NCBI GenBank assembly: GCA_963575745.1
Contig: CAUYUJ010017639.1
Coordinates: 62,001 to 126,000 of the forward strand
Source: Prorocentrum cordatum
Taxonomy: Eukaryota > Sar > Dinophyceae > Prorocentrales > Prorocentraceae
Length of the DNA: 64,000 bases
Reading direction: 5' to 3'
This document shows positions 15,141-25,480 of this stretch, in pieces. The position numbers and the translations under genes were made by a program. Every line of letters begins with the position of its first letter. Position 1 is the first letter of the stretch. The notes beneath the pieces are model-generated. The model saw nothing but the letters and a program-made list of their open reading frames with translations. It was not told where the DNA came from and ran no database searches.

Positions 15141-18100
15141 TCACTTGTTTGCGAAACACGTCTGCTTCGACAAGCGGGGCTTCTTAGTGTTCTGCTTCTG
15201 CCCGCCCGCCGCCGCCGAGTCGCCAGCAGCAAAGTAGTGCGGGTTCGTATCGATCGCTTCGAGGCTCCTCCGCAGGGGGACGCCCTCCTCCACCCCTGAA
15301 GCGATCTGAACCAAACGCGGCTTCTGAAACGTGAAAGAAACATCTTTGCCGTTCACTTGGATGGTCATGTGCCAATCCTCGTGATCGACGCGGTGGGTCG
15401 CAATCTCAGCGACTACGCTCTCAGCTTTGTCAGCGGACAGCTCGGCGACAAGAGAGGCGCCAGCGCTAGCGTCCTTCGCCTTGGCCTTGCCCTTGGCTTT
15501 GCCTTTGGGCATGGCCTTCGGCTTCGGAGCTGGCCTGACCCTTGTCGGCTTGACCAGCCAACCTGGGCAGCTCTCTGAAAGGCCGTACTCGAAATGGCCA
15601 TAAAATTCTAAAAACAATTCGATGCCGCGCGAACTGCCGATAGGAATCAGGCTGGCGCGATTAATGCTGCGAGCAACGGCCTTAGGGACAACGCGGCCCC
15701 ACAACTCGAAGGATGTCTGGATCGAGCCTGGGCGCTGGAAGATGTCCACCACTTTGGGGGCCCCCTGCTTGTCGGTGCCCAGCTCGAAGAAGACTCCGCC
15801 CAAGCCCTTCAGCCAGTTGCCCGACGCTGCGTTCGCGAACAAATCTGCCTGGAGCTTGCTGCACAGCAGCTTGGTGACAACGCCGCAGCTGGCATAGTCG
15901 AAGGAGCCGTCGCCCTCTGGCGCCGCCTCGTCGGACATGGCCCTAAAAAAAACTGAACTGATATCGATCTCTCCAGGCACATCGTCGCCCTCAGCTGGAA
16001 CTGGAACAATCGCCTCAGACTGCCGAGCGCGCTTCTTGCTCGGCGAGTGCCCCACCTTGAGCGTCGACGCGAAGGCCGCCTGGATGCGCCGCAGCAGCGC
16101 CGCCTCTGAGGTACCCGCGGCCACGAGCTCACTGGCAGCCTTATCGTCCACGTGTCGCTGCTCGAAGGCGGCTACGAGACCGCGCGCCACGGCCGCCTTC
16201 TCAGCCACGAATATGGACAAGTTCGGGCAAGCCACCTGGTACTTCTCGGCTTCCTTCATGATATGAGCGGTCGAAGCCTTCTCCAAGACGAGCTTGTACG
16301 TGTTCAGCTTCACCTGGAACTCCGTGGAGCTATGAGTCTGAACAAACTCGCAGGCGCGAAGAAGCTCCTTCGCAGTGGCCTTGAGGAATGCAATGTCGCT
16401 CAGGCCCGATCCGTCCGCGATCTTCAGCAGCTCGTCGGGCGCGGTGCCGCTCGTCAGCAGCCCGTTGACAAAATGCATGAACTCCGACGGCAAGATGGCG
16501 CGCATGCAGGCGTCAACGGAGTTGGCGGGCACGCCTTTGAAGGGAATGGCGCCAACGCGAGTGAGAACCAGCAGCCAGTACTTGATCCGCATGGCCCTTC
16601 GGGCTCGCAAAAAAAAACTCCTCCCTTTATCCTCCCTGCCCGGCCACCTCCTTCCTCCTCCCCCCCCCCCCCCCCCACGCAGCCCGCAGTCTGGCAGGTT
16701 CGGCGGCCGATCCAAGCCCCTGGGCCGAACTTCGGCCCAGGGGGCCCAGGGGCTTGGAAAGGACACCCTCCTCCGCTGCCGCAGCTGGGAGAGAAGAGGA
16801 AGGAGGAGTAGGAGGAGGAGTAGGGGAGGAGGAGGAGGAGGAAAGGAGGAGGGGGAGGAGGAAGGGGAGGAGGGGGATGGAGGAGGAGGAGGGAGGACGT
16901 CGGGGGAGGAAGGGGAGGGGGAGGACACAGGCGAGGGCAGGAGGAAGGAGGAGGATGGCAGAGGAAACGAAACTTTGATTAGCAGGAGTCCTGACTCCCT
17001 GACGGCCGACGCCCATCTCCTTCAGCTGCAAGAAATCCGACGAGCAGTTCTCCGTCGGAGTCTGCGCCTGGATGGCGGCGCGTAGCTTCTCGTTGGCGCT
17101 CAGGAGTTCCAGCTGGCCCAGGGCGGTCACGAGCTCGTCGGATAGCACGGATGTAATAGCTGCCCAAGCGTGGCCGTTGACGATGTCCAAGAGGGTGCTG
17201 TCGTTGATGTGCTGCTCTTCGGGCTTCGCCGCGTGGATATCCGACATGACCTGCATAAGGCAAGTGTTGGCACATTGCGATGGTGCAATCTGGCAAGCAA
17301 TCGGCACGGCAAGATCGTTCTGCTTGAAGAAGGCGACCGCGGTCTTCATCATGGTGACGTTGGCCTCCGTCGTCAGGTAGGTGATCGCGTCGCCCTCTGA
17401 CCAGCTCTCGATGGTGCGATCATCCGCATCATCGTCATCATCCTCATCGCTGTCGTCGTCGATGTCGCGATCGGTGACAACCCCGCTCACCGAAGCGGCG
17501 TACTTCCTGATGACCTTCCGCAGGCTCGTCCAACACTTGTACACCTTGGGCTTCCCATCCTGGATGGCGAGGGTCACCTGGCCCTCGAGGGCCGCCGTCA
17601 AGCAAATGCCCTTGATGATATCGACCTCGTTGCTGCTCATGCGGAAGACCTCCGAGCATTGGGTGATCAAGCAATCGATCCGCCCGTACATGCAATCCTG
17701 GTTGAGCTCTTCAGACGGGTCCACTGCCTGAGTCGGGCTCGAATTCTGCCTCCTGGCGGTGGAACTGTCCTTCTTCCCCGCCTCCTTCTTTGCCGCAGCA
17801 GCAGCCTTCTTCCCCTGCTTCATGATCTCGTCCGAGATGACCTGCTTGATCTTGTCATTGCTCACTTTGCTCGTGAGGCCGAGAAGCGTGTCCTCAGTGA
17901 CGTGCTCGACGTACCTCTTCCCAACCATGGTGATGCCGCACTTGTTCTTGCTATGGAGCCGCGGGAGCATGCACTTCAACACGTCCATGGCGCGTTCGGG
18001 GCTTGACCAGGCGAACGTTTTCAGGACCAGAGAGTTGTTCTTGAAGATCACGGCGTTCTTCATCTCGCTCTGGACCCACTTGAAGTCGCAATGTTGCATG

Positions 18101-19014
18101 CACCATTTGTTGTAGGTAGTCCACAGGGTGGCGTCCTCATCAGTCATCTTGATCTTGCTAGCGTCCCGAAAAAAGGAAAAGCTCCGCTCAAATGATTTGA
18201 CGTTCACCCAGCGAAGCCCGCCCTTGAACATCTTGTTCACATGGTCGATTTTCTTTGACTCGTACAGACCCTGTCCAAGCGATTTGTTCGTCCAGTGCGC
18301 ACCGTCCGCCTTCCTCTTCCACGAGGCGTTCGCAAGGATGGTGGAGCGGTAGACTTGCAGGAATATCATCGCGGCTGCTTCCTCATTCTGTTCGTTGCCA
18401 AGGCCAACGACGTAGCTGACGACGTGGTCGGGCATGTCGTACCTGTAGACCTTGCAATTGGCAATGCCTGTCATCACCGAGTTGAGCACCTTACTGTTGT
18501 TGCTGTTGGCAGCGTCTTCGAAAGCTTCTTTCAACCCCTCCATCAGAGAAGCCCAGTGCATGAAATACATCTTGGTCTGCGGCGTCACTACCAGCGTATT
18601 AGTCTGCGGCCTACACCAAGCTCCTGAGCGCAATCCAGTGAAGATACCTTTCGCCTCCACACTTGCCTTGCGCTCCTGCACCGTGGCGGCGTCGCCCCTG
18701 TCGTTGAGGGGGTCGCGGGCGTGCAGCCATTCACCCTTGCCCTCGGGCTCGCTGGTGAAAGCCAGCGACATCGAAGGGACAAGGAGGTACATCATGTCAA
18801 CGGCCTGCTGGAGCTCAGCGCCGTCCAAGGTCGGGATCATGTCTCCGATCGCTTGGAATTTCCCTGTGTTGTCGAAGCGATCCTCCTGAGAAATCCCTGC
18901 GACCACCTCGGCCACGCTGGCTGTCGAAGGCAGTGGCGAGCACGACGACGGGCTCGTCATGGCACGTGCCTGGCGCCTCGAACGCGCGGCGTGCGATACC
19001 TCGGTATGCCGCAA
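15141..19014 (-). CDS. Hypothetical protein, two exons, preceded by a spliced-leader relic
   Basis: Unrecognised family. Exon 1 starts at 19,014 (alternative in-frame ATG at 18,960) and reads about 680 codons to near 16,980-17,000. Exon 2 reads from about 16,600 to the TGA at 15,141, about 490 codons. Exon 1 is Met/Lys-rich and protein-like, with a Lys/Ala stretch near 17,780-17,830 and an acidic Asp/Glu run at about 17,410-17,460. Exon 2 ends in a basic region (KAMPKGKAKGKAKAK near 15,500) suggesting nucleic-acid contact or nuclear location. The piece between is low-complexity Pro/Ser/Leu in frame and is better read as an intron. A DinoSL relic 23 nt upstream of the ATG indicates that the locus was reinserted from a trans-spliced mRNA. 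Reading the two parts as separate genes is possible but less likely. Confidence 0.6.
16612..16978 (-). other. Probable intron with inverted repeat (borders approximate)
   Basis: Minus-strand pyrimidine-rich sequence (TCC repeats, C-run and T-run) separates two protein-like blocks. Candidate acceptor AGs lie at about 16,604-16,616 (after the T-run, in GCGAG or CCCGAAG). The donor is not a clear GT; dinoflagellate introns often use GC or GA donors. Inside is a perfect 16-bp inverted repeat (16,711-16,726 and 16,743-16,758). Confidence 0.5.
16711..16758. repeat. Perfect 16-bp inverted repeat inside the intron
   Basis: TCCAAGCCCCTGGGCC at 16,711-16,726 is the exact reverse complement of 16,743-16,758, with a 16-nt spacer that itself contains CCGAACTTCGG. 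Such terminal or internal repeats are a feature of transposon-derived introns (introners) in some eukaryotes. Confidence 0.85.
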
Positions 19015-19036
19015 GAAGAACGACGATCCGCAAACA

Positions 19037-19058
19037 GTTGAGCCAAAACGGCTAAGGA
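19037..19058 (-). other. Full-length spliced-leader (DinoSL) relic
   Basis: On the minus strand this matches the 22-nt DinoSL at 19 of 22 positions, including an uninterrupted TTTTGGCTCAA and TAGCC. The mismatches are leader positions 4, 10 and 22. It sits 23 nt upstream of the ATG at 19,014 in the same orientation. Genomic relics of this kind are known marks of mRNA recycling in dinoflagellates. Confidence 0.85.
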
Positions 19059-19440
19059 GGAGGTTGGCGGGAAGTCACACAGGATATGGTTCTCTTCAAG
19101 CGTGGCTCAACATTTCACAGATCACATTCGAATAGGACAACGTGTTCCTTCCTTGTTATGTGTGAGCTGAGCTTTAATGTTTGAGCATGCGGTTCCTTGT
19201 TCACTTTGATTGATTATGCGGACCTGTTCAGTTTCGTATCAGCTCTACTGGATTCGTTTCAAGTTCTGCTTAGTTTCGCCAGAAACACAGCCCCATCTAA
19301 GGATCCGCGAGGTGAGATTCAAAAGCACGTTTGAGACACATTCCAAACCAGATGCTGATTGCATGTTCTCAGAACCGGTGCTCACCGACCCCTAGGAGGC
19401 AATGCGCTGCTTCAGTCAACCACCAGAGTCAATCCGCAAT
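19059..19440. other. Intergenic, no feature recognised
   Basis: AT-richer sequence than its surroundings, without an ORF of substance. It may hold the promoter of the minus-strand gene, but I see no motif. Confidence 0.4.
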
Positions 19441-19445
19441 CCGCC

Positions 19446-19986
19446 TCCCGTTGACTTCCAGAGTCAACGCTGCCCCCCCTCCCGTTGACTCCCAGAGTCA
19501 ACGCCACCCCTCCCCCCGTTGACTCCCAGAGTCAACGCCACTCCCATCACGTTGACTCCCAGGGTCAACGCCACCTCCCCCGTTGACTCCCAGGGTCAAC
19601 GCCACCCCCCGCCCGTTGACTCCCAGAGTCAACGCCACCTCCTCCGTTGACTCCCAGAGTCAACGCCCCCCCCCCCGTTGACTCCCAGAGTCAACGCCAC
19701 CCCCCTCCCGTTGACTCCCAGGGTCAACGCCGCCCCCGCCGTTGACTCCCAGAGTCAACGCCACCCCCCCCATTGACTCCCAGAGTCAACGCCACCCCCC
19801 CCGCGTTGACTCCCAGAGTCAACGTCGCCCCCCTCCCGTTGACTCCCAGAGTCAACGCCGCGTGCGCATTGACTCCCAGAGTCAACGGGAGAGGTATGTC
19901 GACTGACTCCGAGAGTCAATGGCAGAGGCCTTCTCTACAGACTTATGGAGTCATCGCAACTACCACGTTGACTCCCAACGCCGCCA
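19446..19986. repeat. Tandem array of hairpin repeats (GTTGACTC-CCA-GAGTCAAC)
   Basis: About 14 copies of a 19-bp unit made of an 8-bp perfect inverted repeat around CCA, spaced by C-rich 10-16 bp linkers (GCCACCCCCC type), giving a period of about 30-34 bp. Variants: the second arm is GGGTCAAC in three copies, and the first base is A in two. The final copies are degenerate and the array ends with a half unit near 19,968. Confidence 0.9.
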
Positions 19987-20150
19987 GGACGGCCGACCGA
20001 TATCCAAAATCAGCCAGCTGCGAGCCCCGACGGCACAAGGAATTAACGATGGCGGTTTCGTTGACGCTGGTCTCTTTACAAAGCAGTTGCATGACTTTAT
20101 TCAATTCGGTGGCCAACTCTGACTGAACTCCCCGTCGACAGAATGATAAA
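19987..20150. other. Spacer after the hairpin array
   Basis: Short stretch up to the 3' end of the minus-strand pseudogene; nothing recognised. Confidence 0.4.
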
Positions 20151-23100
20151 TTAGAAGCTCGCGCCAGCGGCGCACTGAAACGTTGTGCCGCGACCGTGGC
20201 ATGACAAGCCAGACCCAGGAGCGCCATTGATGCACGCTAGCGTTTCGTTGCATTCCAAGCGCCAACCCCTCAAACACTTGCAGCACACGAACCTCGAGGC
20301 CGACTGCGCTGCGGCTGGGTCACCAGCCCCATGACTAACAGCAGCGACGCTACACGCCACGCAAAACGCGTCTGAAGGGCCAGCAAATAGTTTTGCCTCC
20401 TCAGAACGCCTCAAAGCAATGACCCACTCAGGCAGCTTATCTCGGGCACCTGCTGAGCTCTTGCGCAATGACATCCCTATGTCAGGTACGACAGCAATGC
20501 TGGAACTAACATCCCTGGGCGCAGGCAAATGAAAGACCAACCTGTCAAAGCCATCTGTCCGAAGCGGCCTCCCTACTTTCGAAGCGGCGCCCTCCCACCT
20601 GATTAACAGAACGCACCAACCAGAGCATTCAAGGCCCACCCCCTCGCCCAACGCCCCATCCCCAATCCGAGTTACAACTAAGCTGATGCGATGCCTCACA
20701 AGAGGGAGGTCTGATACTCTCGCCGCCTCCTCCCTCGCAAGGGCAACGCCGTCGAATCCATTGCGGCGCGACTCCAAAACTTCATCGACTACGACCTCAA
20801 GGCTATCTACATGGAAAGTGGCATGAACAAGAACGAACGGGAGTTGGGGCAGGCCGCCGTCACCAGCAGTTGGAATTGCACCAGCGCCGTCGACATCGGC
20901 AGGCTCGCCCGAAGGATCACCGTCTTCCAAATCGTCAGCGCCGCCAAAACCCAAGTCTACATCGTCGTCGCCCATGATATCCGCCAGCCACTCTCCTAAC
21001 AAGTCGTGGTCGTCATCGTCAGCAGGCACGTCGAATAGATCTGCATCAGCTTCGCCCCCCTCGTCACCAGCAGTCGGCGCATCTTTAGGCTTCTTCGCCT
21101 GAAAGGCCAACCTCGGCCCGACAGTTGATGCGCTGCGAGACGTGATTCTCCCATGTGGCCAAGGTGCCCATCGCACTGTGAAGGCATTAATCTTAATGTG
21201 TTGCAGGCGGTGCCTCTCAGCCCCCAAGACCTTGACGAGCTCTGCGGCAACCTTGAAAGTGTGCAGCGGCAAGCGCAGCGAGACGTTGTCACCCTCGACC
21301 TTGCGCTCAACGCACCAGCAGGTGGTGTACAAGCGCGCCGAGAATGAACGGCTGCAGCTTGAACGGCGGGCCGACCGTCTCCCTCTTCACCTCTACCACG
21401 AACGCGTTGCGTGCGTCGATGACGCAAGCCCGCGAGCATGCTGCTTGCACGCCCCTTGCCTCCCTGCCAGAAATGTCGGTCCAATCGTCGAAAGGGTCAG
21501 GCGCCGTCGTCGCCGCCGCTGGCGGGCGGCCGCCGGCGATGGGCACTGGGGGCGCTGCTGCGGCAGAGTAGGGGCCAGCAAGTGGCCCATCCATGATGGC
21601 TGCGAATCTGCTAGCGTGCTGCGGGGCATCTCGAAGCGCAAGGGCGTCTGAATGAAGTGCCACGCACTCACGCACGGTAGGTGTTTCACCCAGCTTCAAT
21701 GACAAACGATCGCTCGCCAGTGGCATGTGCGTGCCAGGGGCGCGCTTGCAAATCGTTTGCAAAACGCGGCTGGCGCCCTCGACCTTCTGGGCATCGGTCC
21801 TCCGCGCCGATCTGACCAAGAGAACCGAAGAATGCAATCGAGCGTCGCAAAGACCACTTTCGGCCATATCAACGAACTCCCGCCTGTATCGTGCAGAAAG
21901 CTTCATCGTCCAGTCACAATTCGGCTGGGCCAGACATACGTCGCCATGCGAAGGCAGCTCAATCAACATCGCCGCTACGCCACGCCGACGCTCGCAGACA
22001 TCGGTCGGGCCTTTTTCCACGCAGAGCAAAAGAAGAGCTGGGAATGCAGATGTGCGGGATCTGATTCTCATGTCCCATTGGCACACAGCAGCGCGCTCCA
22101 AGGTGATGCCCAATGCGCGGGTGTCTGCCTCCATCCCTTGAGGCACCGACCCCCGGACGGAATCCCACACCATGGCAGAGCTCTCTGAAGAAATAAGCTT
22201 GTTAAACTCGTTTCGAAGCTCGGCCTCCTTGAATGCGACAAGCTGAGACATCACGGTTGGCCCCAGATAAGGGCCGCCGCAGCTGGCAAAAGCAGAATCA
22301 CAGCGCTCGTTGAACAATGCAGTTTCTTTCTGGACCCACAGGAAGAACCTTCGATGTGGATTTTGGGCAATGGTAGACAATGCCACTTGGATAAGGAACC
22401 TCGCATCTGTCAGGGCATTCACCGAAAGAAGTTTGAACTGTCTGGCCTCGCTCCGATGCTTCGCCGCCTCGTCTTCCAATGGCCGCTCGGCAGCCTTCTT
22501 ATCATGGGAAGACCTCGCCTTCTCGCCGAAGGCGGCCGCGAAAACAGCCCCGAGGCACGCCCTGCCCGTCATGACGACGTGCTCAATCGAGCCGAGTGAC
22601 CCCCATCGTGTCCTGATCGCTCTCCCAGTCGTTCGGCTGCACATGAGGCTGGCGGTCTCCTCGTCGAAGCACTCAGCGCAAGTATCCCAAATGACTCGAC
22701 CACCCCCTGGCATCCTCCAGGTGTTCGCAATCGCAGCGAGCCTCGATACATATATTTGAATGCATCCTCCCCGCCCAGTTCAAGAGACTCCATGACTGTG
22801 TAGAATGCGCCCGTCATCAAAGAGTACCGGTGCAGCAAACAAAACTGTGATATCATGGCAACATTGGGAACGTCGCTGAGATAGCGCACGGTGGCCTTGA
22901 CAACCGCCACGTTGTCCGCAGCGCTATCTAGCATCATGATGAATACCCTGAAATACGCCAGCGAAGGTGGTGGAAAAACCAACGATGGACAACTGACAGA
23001 CTTGAGCTGCTTCACAATGATCTGTTCGAGCTCCGCCGCAGTTGAAGCCCGAATAACACGCAAGTCACAACAAGACAGATGCGCTGCAGCTTGCAAGCCA

Positions 23101-24165
23101 CCATGCATAAACGATGAAAACACAAAGCCCACCTGTACCTTGGATTTCTGACAAGCATCTTCGTTCGTGGCGTCCCCCATGCACGCGTGCACCTCGAATC
23201 CAGCTTCCATGTCCTCCATAGGGATCATGTTGTCATACAGGTCGGATGAGACACAACGCTGCACCAAACATGCCGCATGCTCGAATCGCACAACAATGCT
23301 TTTATCCCTGAGTCCTCCGCGCTCTGTCTCGCCGCCGAGAATGGCGAGCACCGACGCACGCGATGCATGTCCATGCAGGTTTCTCTTCAGGGCAAGCGTG
23401 TGCCCCCCAGGCAGTGATGCTGATCGCTTCCCGTGTCTCAGGTTCAAGACTGCCTTCAATTCAGAAAGTTCAGCGTCCTTGGCAGCGACTAATTGCAATG
23501 CTTGGTTGCGCTGAGCTTCGGCGATGCGAAGGCGCTTGACCAGGCGGGCTCGGTCGGCCTTCAGCTCGGCGTGCATGGCATCACTGCTAACCAGCTGCTC
23601 TCTAAGCTCATCCATGGTGACCGAATGATCAGAGTACTTCGCCAGGGCAGCCGATGAACGATCGCCAGCGGAGCCGTCAGTTATAGCCGCCAGCCCTGTA
23701 GAAGGCCGAGCTGACTTGCTCGCCGCAGTGCGCGTGACGACCTGCTCTTGGTCACATGTGAGCGTCAGACTGCACAGCATTTGAAATGTCGTGGTCAACT
23801 TCCCAATTGAAGCCGTCATGCTCGAAGGGTCTTCCAAACATCTAATGCGGCTCTCAAGGTCGCAGCTGCGATGCCGCGACCTGAGCCCGTTCGGTCCTCG
23901 CCAAGAAGCCTCCGACAGAAAGCTACAACATCGGCGCTGCGGAACACACCATTCTCCGAATGCTGAGGTACGAATCCTCTGATCTGCCAGAAGACAGCTG
24001 GCGTTGGCACAGTCATGAGTTTGAAGCCAAAGCGGCGGCGGAAGGAGGGGGGGGGGGGGCGCTGGGAAGCAGGATGAGCTTGGTGGCAGGAGGGGGTGAC
24101 GTGCGTCTTCGGGGTGGCGCTTGCATTTTGGATAGCGCGGGCGTTTGCGTTCTTGGCGGAGGGGT

Positions 24166-24196
<31 letters not shown>

Positions 24197-24646
24197 CTGG
24201 CATCCCTTTGATTGCGAGGAGGCCTCAATTTGAAACGCTCCTTTTGTTGCTAGTGAGTCAGTCTCAAGCGGGAGCGGATAGCTTTCTTGTGACAGGTGGT
24301 TGCATATCATCAGCATGCGCTGGCACTTGTCGTTATTGCGGATCTGACTTAGGAGGGCGCAAGGAATCATTCCCATTTGTTCGCCAAGGTGCCGCAAAGA
24401 ACTCCGAGCTCTTATTACGAGAAAGCTAACCAATTGTGGCCCCACCCCCTCGCGAAGCTGTCTCAGCCAACCATTGCGAGGATGTCTCAAGAAGATGTTT
24501 GCTCTCACCGCGAGGATGTCCCAGGCGCTGTTGCAAAATAGTATTTTCCTACGCGCTGAATGTGCAGAGAGCTCGCCTGGCGAAGAAAACCAGACCCGAT
24601 TCATCAGTGTCCCTACTACGCGCCAAGAGATTACAAAGCGAGGCAA
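20151..24646 (-). pseudogene. Frameshifted transposase-like gene
   Basis: Four consecutive minus-strand reading blocks lie in changing frames: about 24,646-23,816, 23,830-22,750, 22,748-21,346 and 21,345-20,151. At 22,740-22,755 the coding sense changes frame exactly at an ATATAT run, where two surplus bases explain the shift. Near 21,345 one surplus base explains the next. Block 2 has a coiled coil (about 23,430-23,600), then DSAADNV (22,908-22,928) and CLLHR (about 22,830). Block 3 has TRWGS (about 22,600). Block 4 has an acidic stretch and two Cys pairs near 20,260-20,360 (CVAC, CCKC). The D...CxxH...TRWxS order recalls RNase H-fold (hAT-type) transposases, but this is resemblance only. 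Alternatives: a dinoflagellate-specific gene with introns at these points, or assembly indels. Confidence 0.4.
24036..24216. repeat. G-run region (poly-G/poly-C)
   Basis: Two long G runs, one near 24,048-24,058 and one of more than 30 G at about 24,164-24,196, flank a segment that reads differently in each minus-strand frame. This could be an intron or a slippage-prone tract within the pseudogene. Confidence 0.6.
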
Positions 24647-24660
24647 CTAAATACATGTAA

Positions 24661-25140
24661 TCATATTGGCCTGGCGGCGGCCTGCACTGCTCCACCCCCT
24701 AAAACGGGACACGGAAACATCGGGGGCACACGGGAGCGCTGAGCGCGCACTCGCTGCGGCCGTGATGGCTGCACGACGCCATGCGCAACGCCAATCTCAT
24801 GGGCGACGATGAGGCTGCCAACCTGAAGGAAACCACCATGCGGATGCAGCGCAGCAGGTACATTGCCGATGGGGACGGGCGGGCCCTGGGGGATCGGCCT
24901 GGGTTTCGGCTTCGCGACTGCCCTCGCTCCAACCCTCGTCAGCTCTGCCTCCACCCTGGCCAAGCGCTTCCTCGTGTCCTTCACCTCCTTGGCTAGCTCT
25001 TTGTTCCTCTGCTTGAGAGCCCGCAAACGAGTGATCTGCTTAGTGAGGGACGCAATCTTCTTGCCGCGCTGATTCTTGATTTCGTTCGAAACCTTCAGCC
25101 TGGCCCTGACATCGGCGACGGTAACGTTAGAACGCGGCAT
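24661..25140 (-). CDS. Small basic coiled-coil protein, unrecognised
   Basis: 159 codons from the ATG at 25,140 to the TGA at 24,661. The N-terminal half is strongly helical and basic, with heptad-like Leu/Ile/Val spacing (residues about 10-75), then a Pro-rich tail. The frame stays open upstream to about 25,923, but that extension is Arg/Ala-rich over a GC-rich block, so I chose the first convincing Met. It lies just upstream of the transposase-like pseudogene on the same strand and may be its first exon. Confidence 0.35.
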   Translation of the reverse strand: MPRSNVTVADVRARLKVSNEIKNQRGKKIASLTKQITRLRALKQRNKELAKEVKDTRKRLARVEAELTRVGARAVAKPKPRPIPQGPPVPIGNVPAALHPHGGFLQVGSLIVAHEIGVAHGVVQPSRPQRVRAQRSRVPPMFPCPVLGGGAVQAAARPI

Positions 25141-25480
25141 CCTGAATGGATTTGGAAAAGGGTGACCCTTCACGCAAAGCCACTTGAAAATCTGTAAATG
25201 GCTTCGGGATGGCAAGATGAGGATTGCTGATAATGAAACGGTTCGTGCTTTTGTTCCGTTGTCATGAGTTGTTTCACAAGCCTTTTCGAGGTCCTCGGAA
25301 GTCCTGGGGCGCCTGAAAAGTTCCTTGGGGGTCCCCTCGCCTCTCCATTCTTCCCTAATTTTCCTTCTCCGCACACTAGGTTTGAGGCTCTTCGCAAGAG
25401 ACTTCCAGACTTCGGGGGGTAGCGCCCGCAGCGCGAGAGTCAATCTGGAGAGTCGCCCAAAACCTTGAGTTACATCCTCT
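25141..25480. other. Upstream region of the coiled-coil ORF
   Basis: Open on the minus strand in the frame of the downstream ORF, with moderately protein-like composition, but no motif recognised. Could be coding or 5' UTR. Confidence 0.3.

Noticed and set aside
19446-19986. Regularly spaced palindromic repeats that look like a CRISPR array
   Set aside because: Spacers are only 10-16 bp, all C-rich and similar to each other, and the host is eukaryotic with no cas genes nearby.
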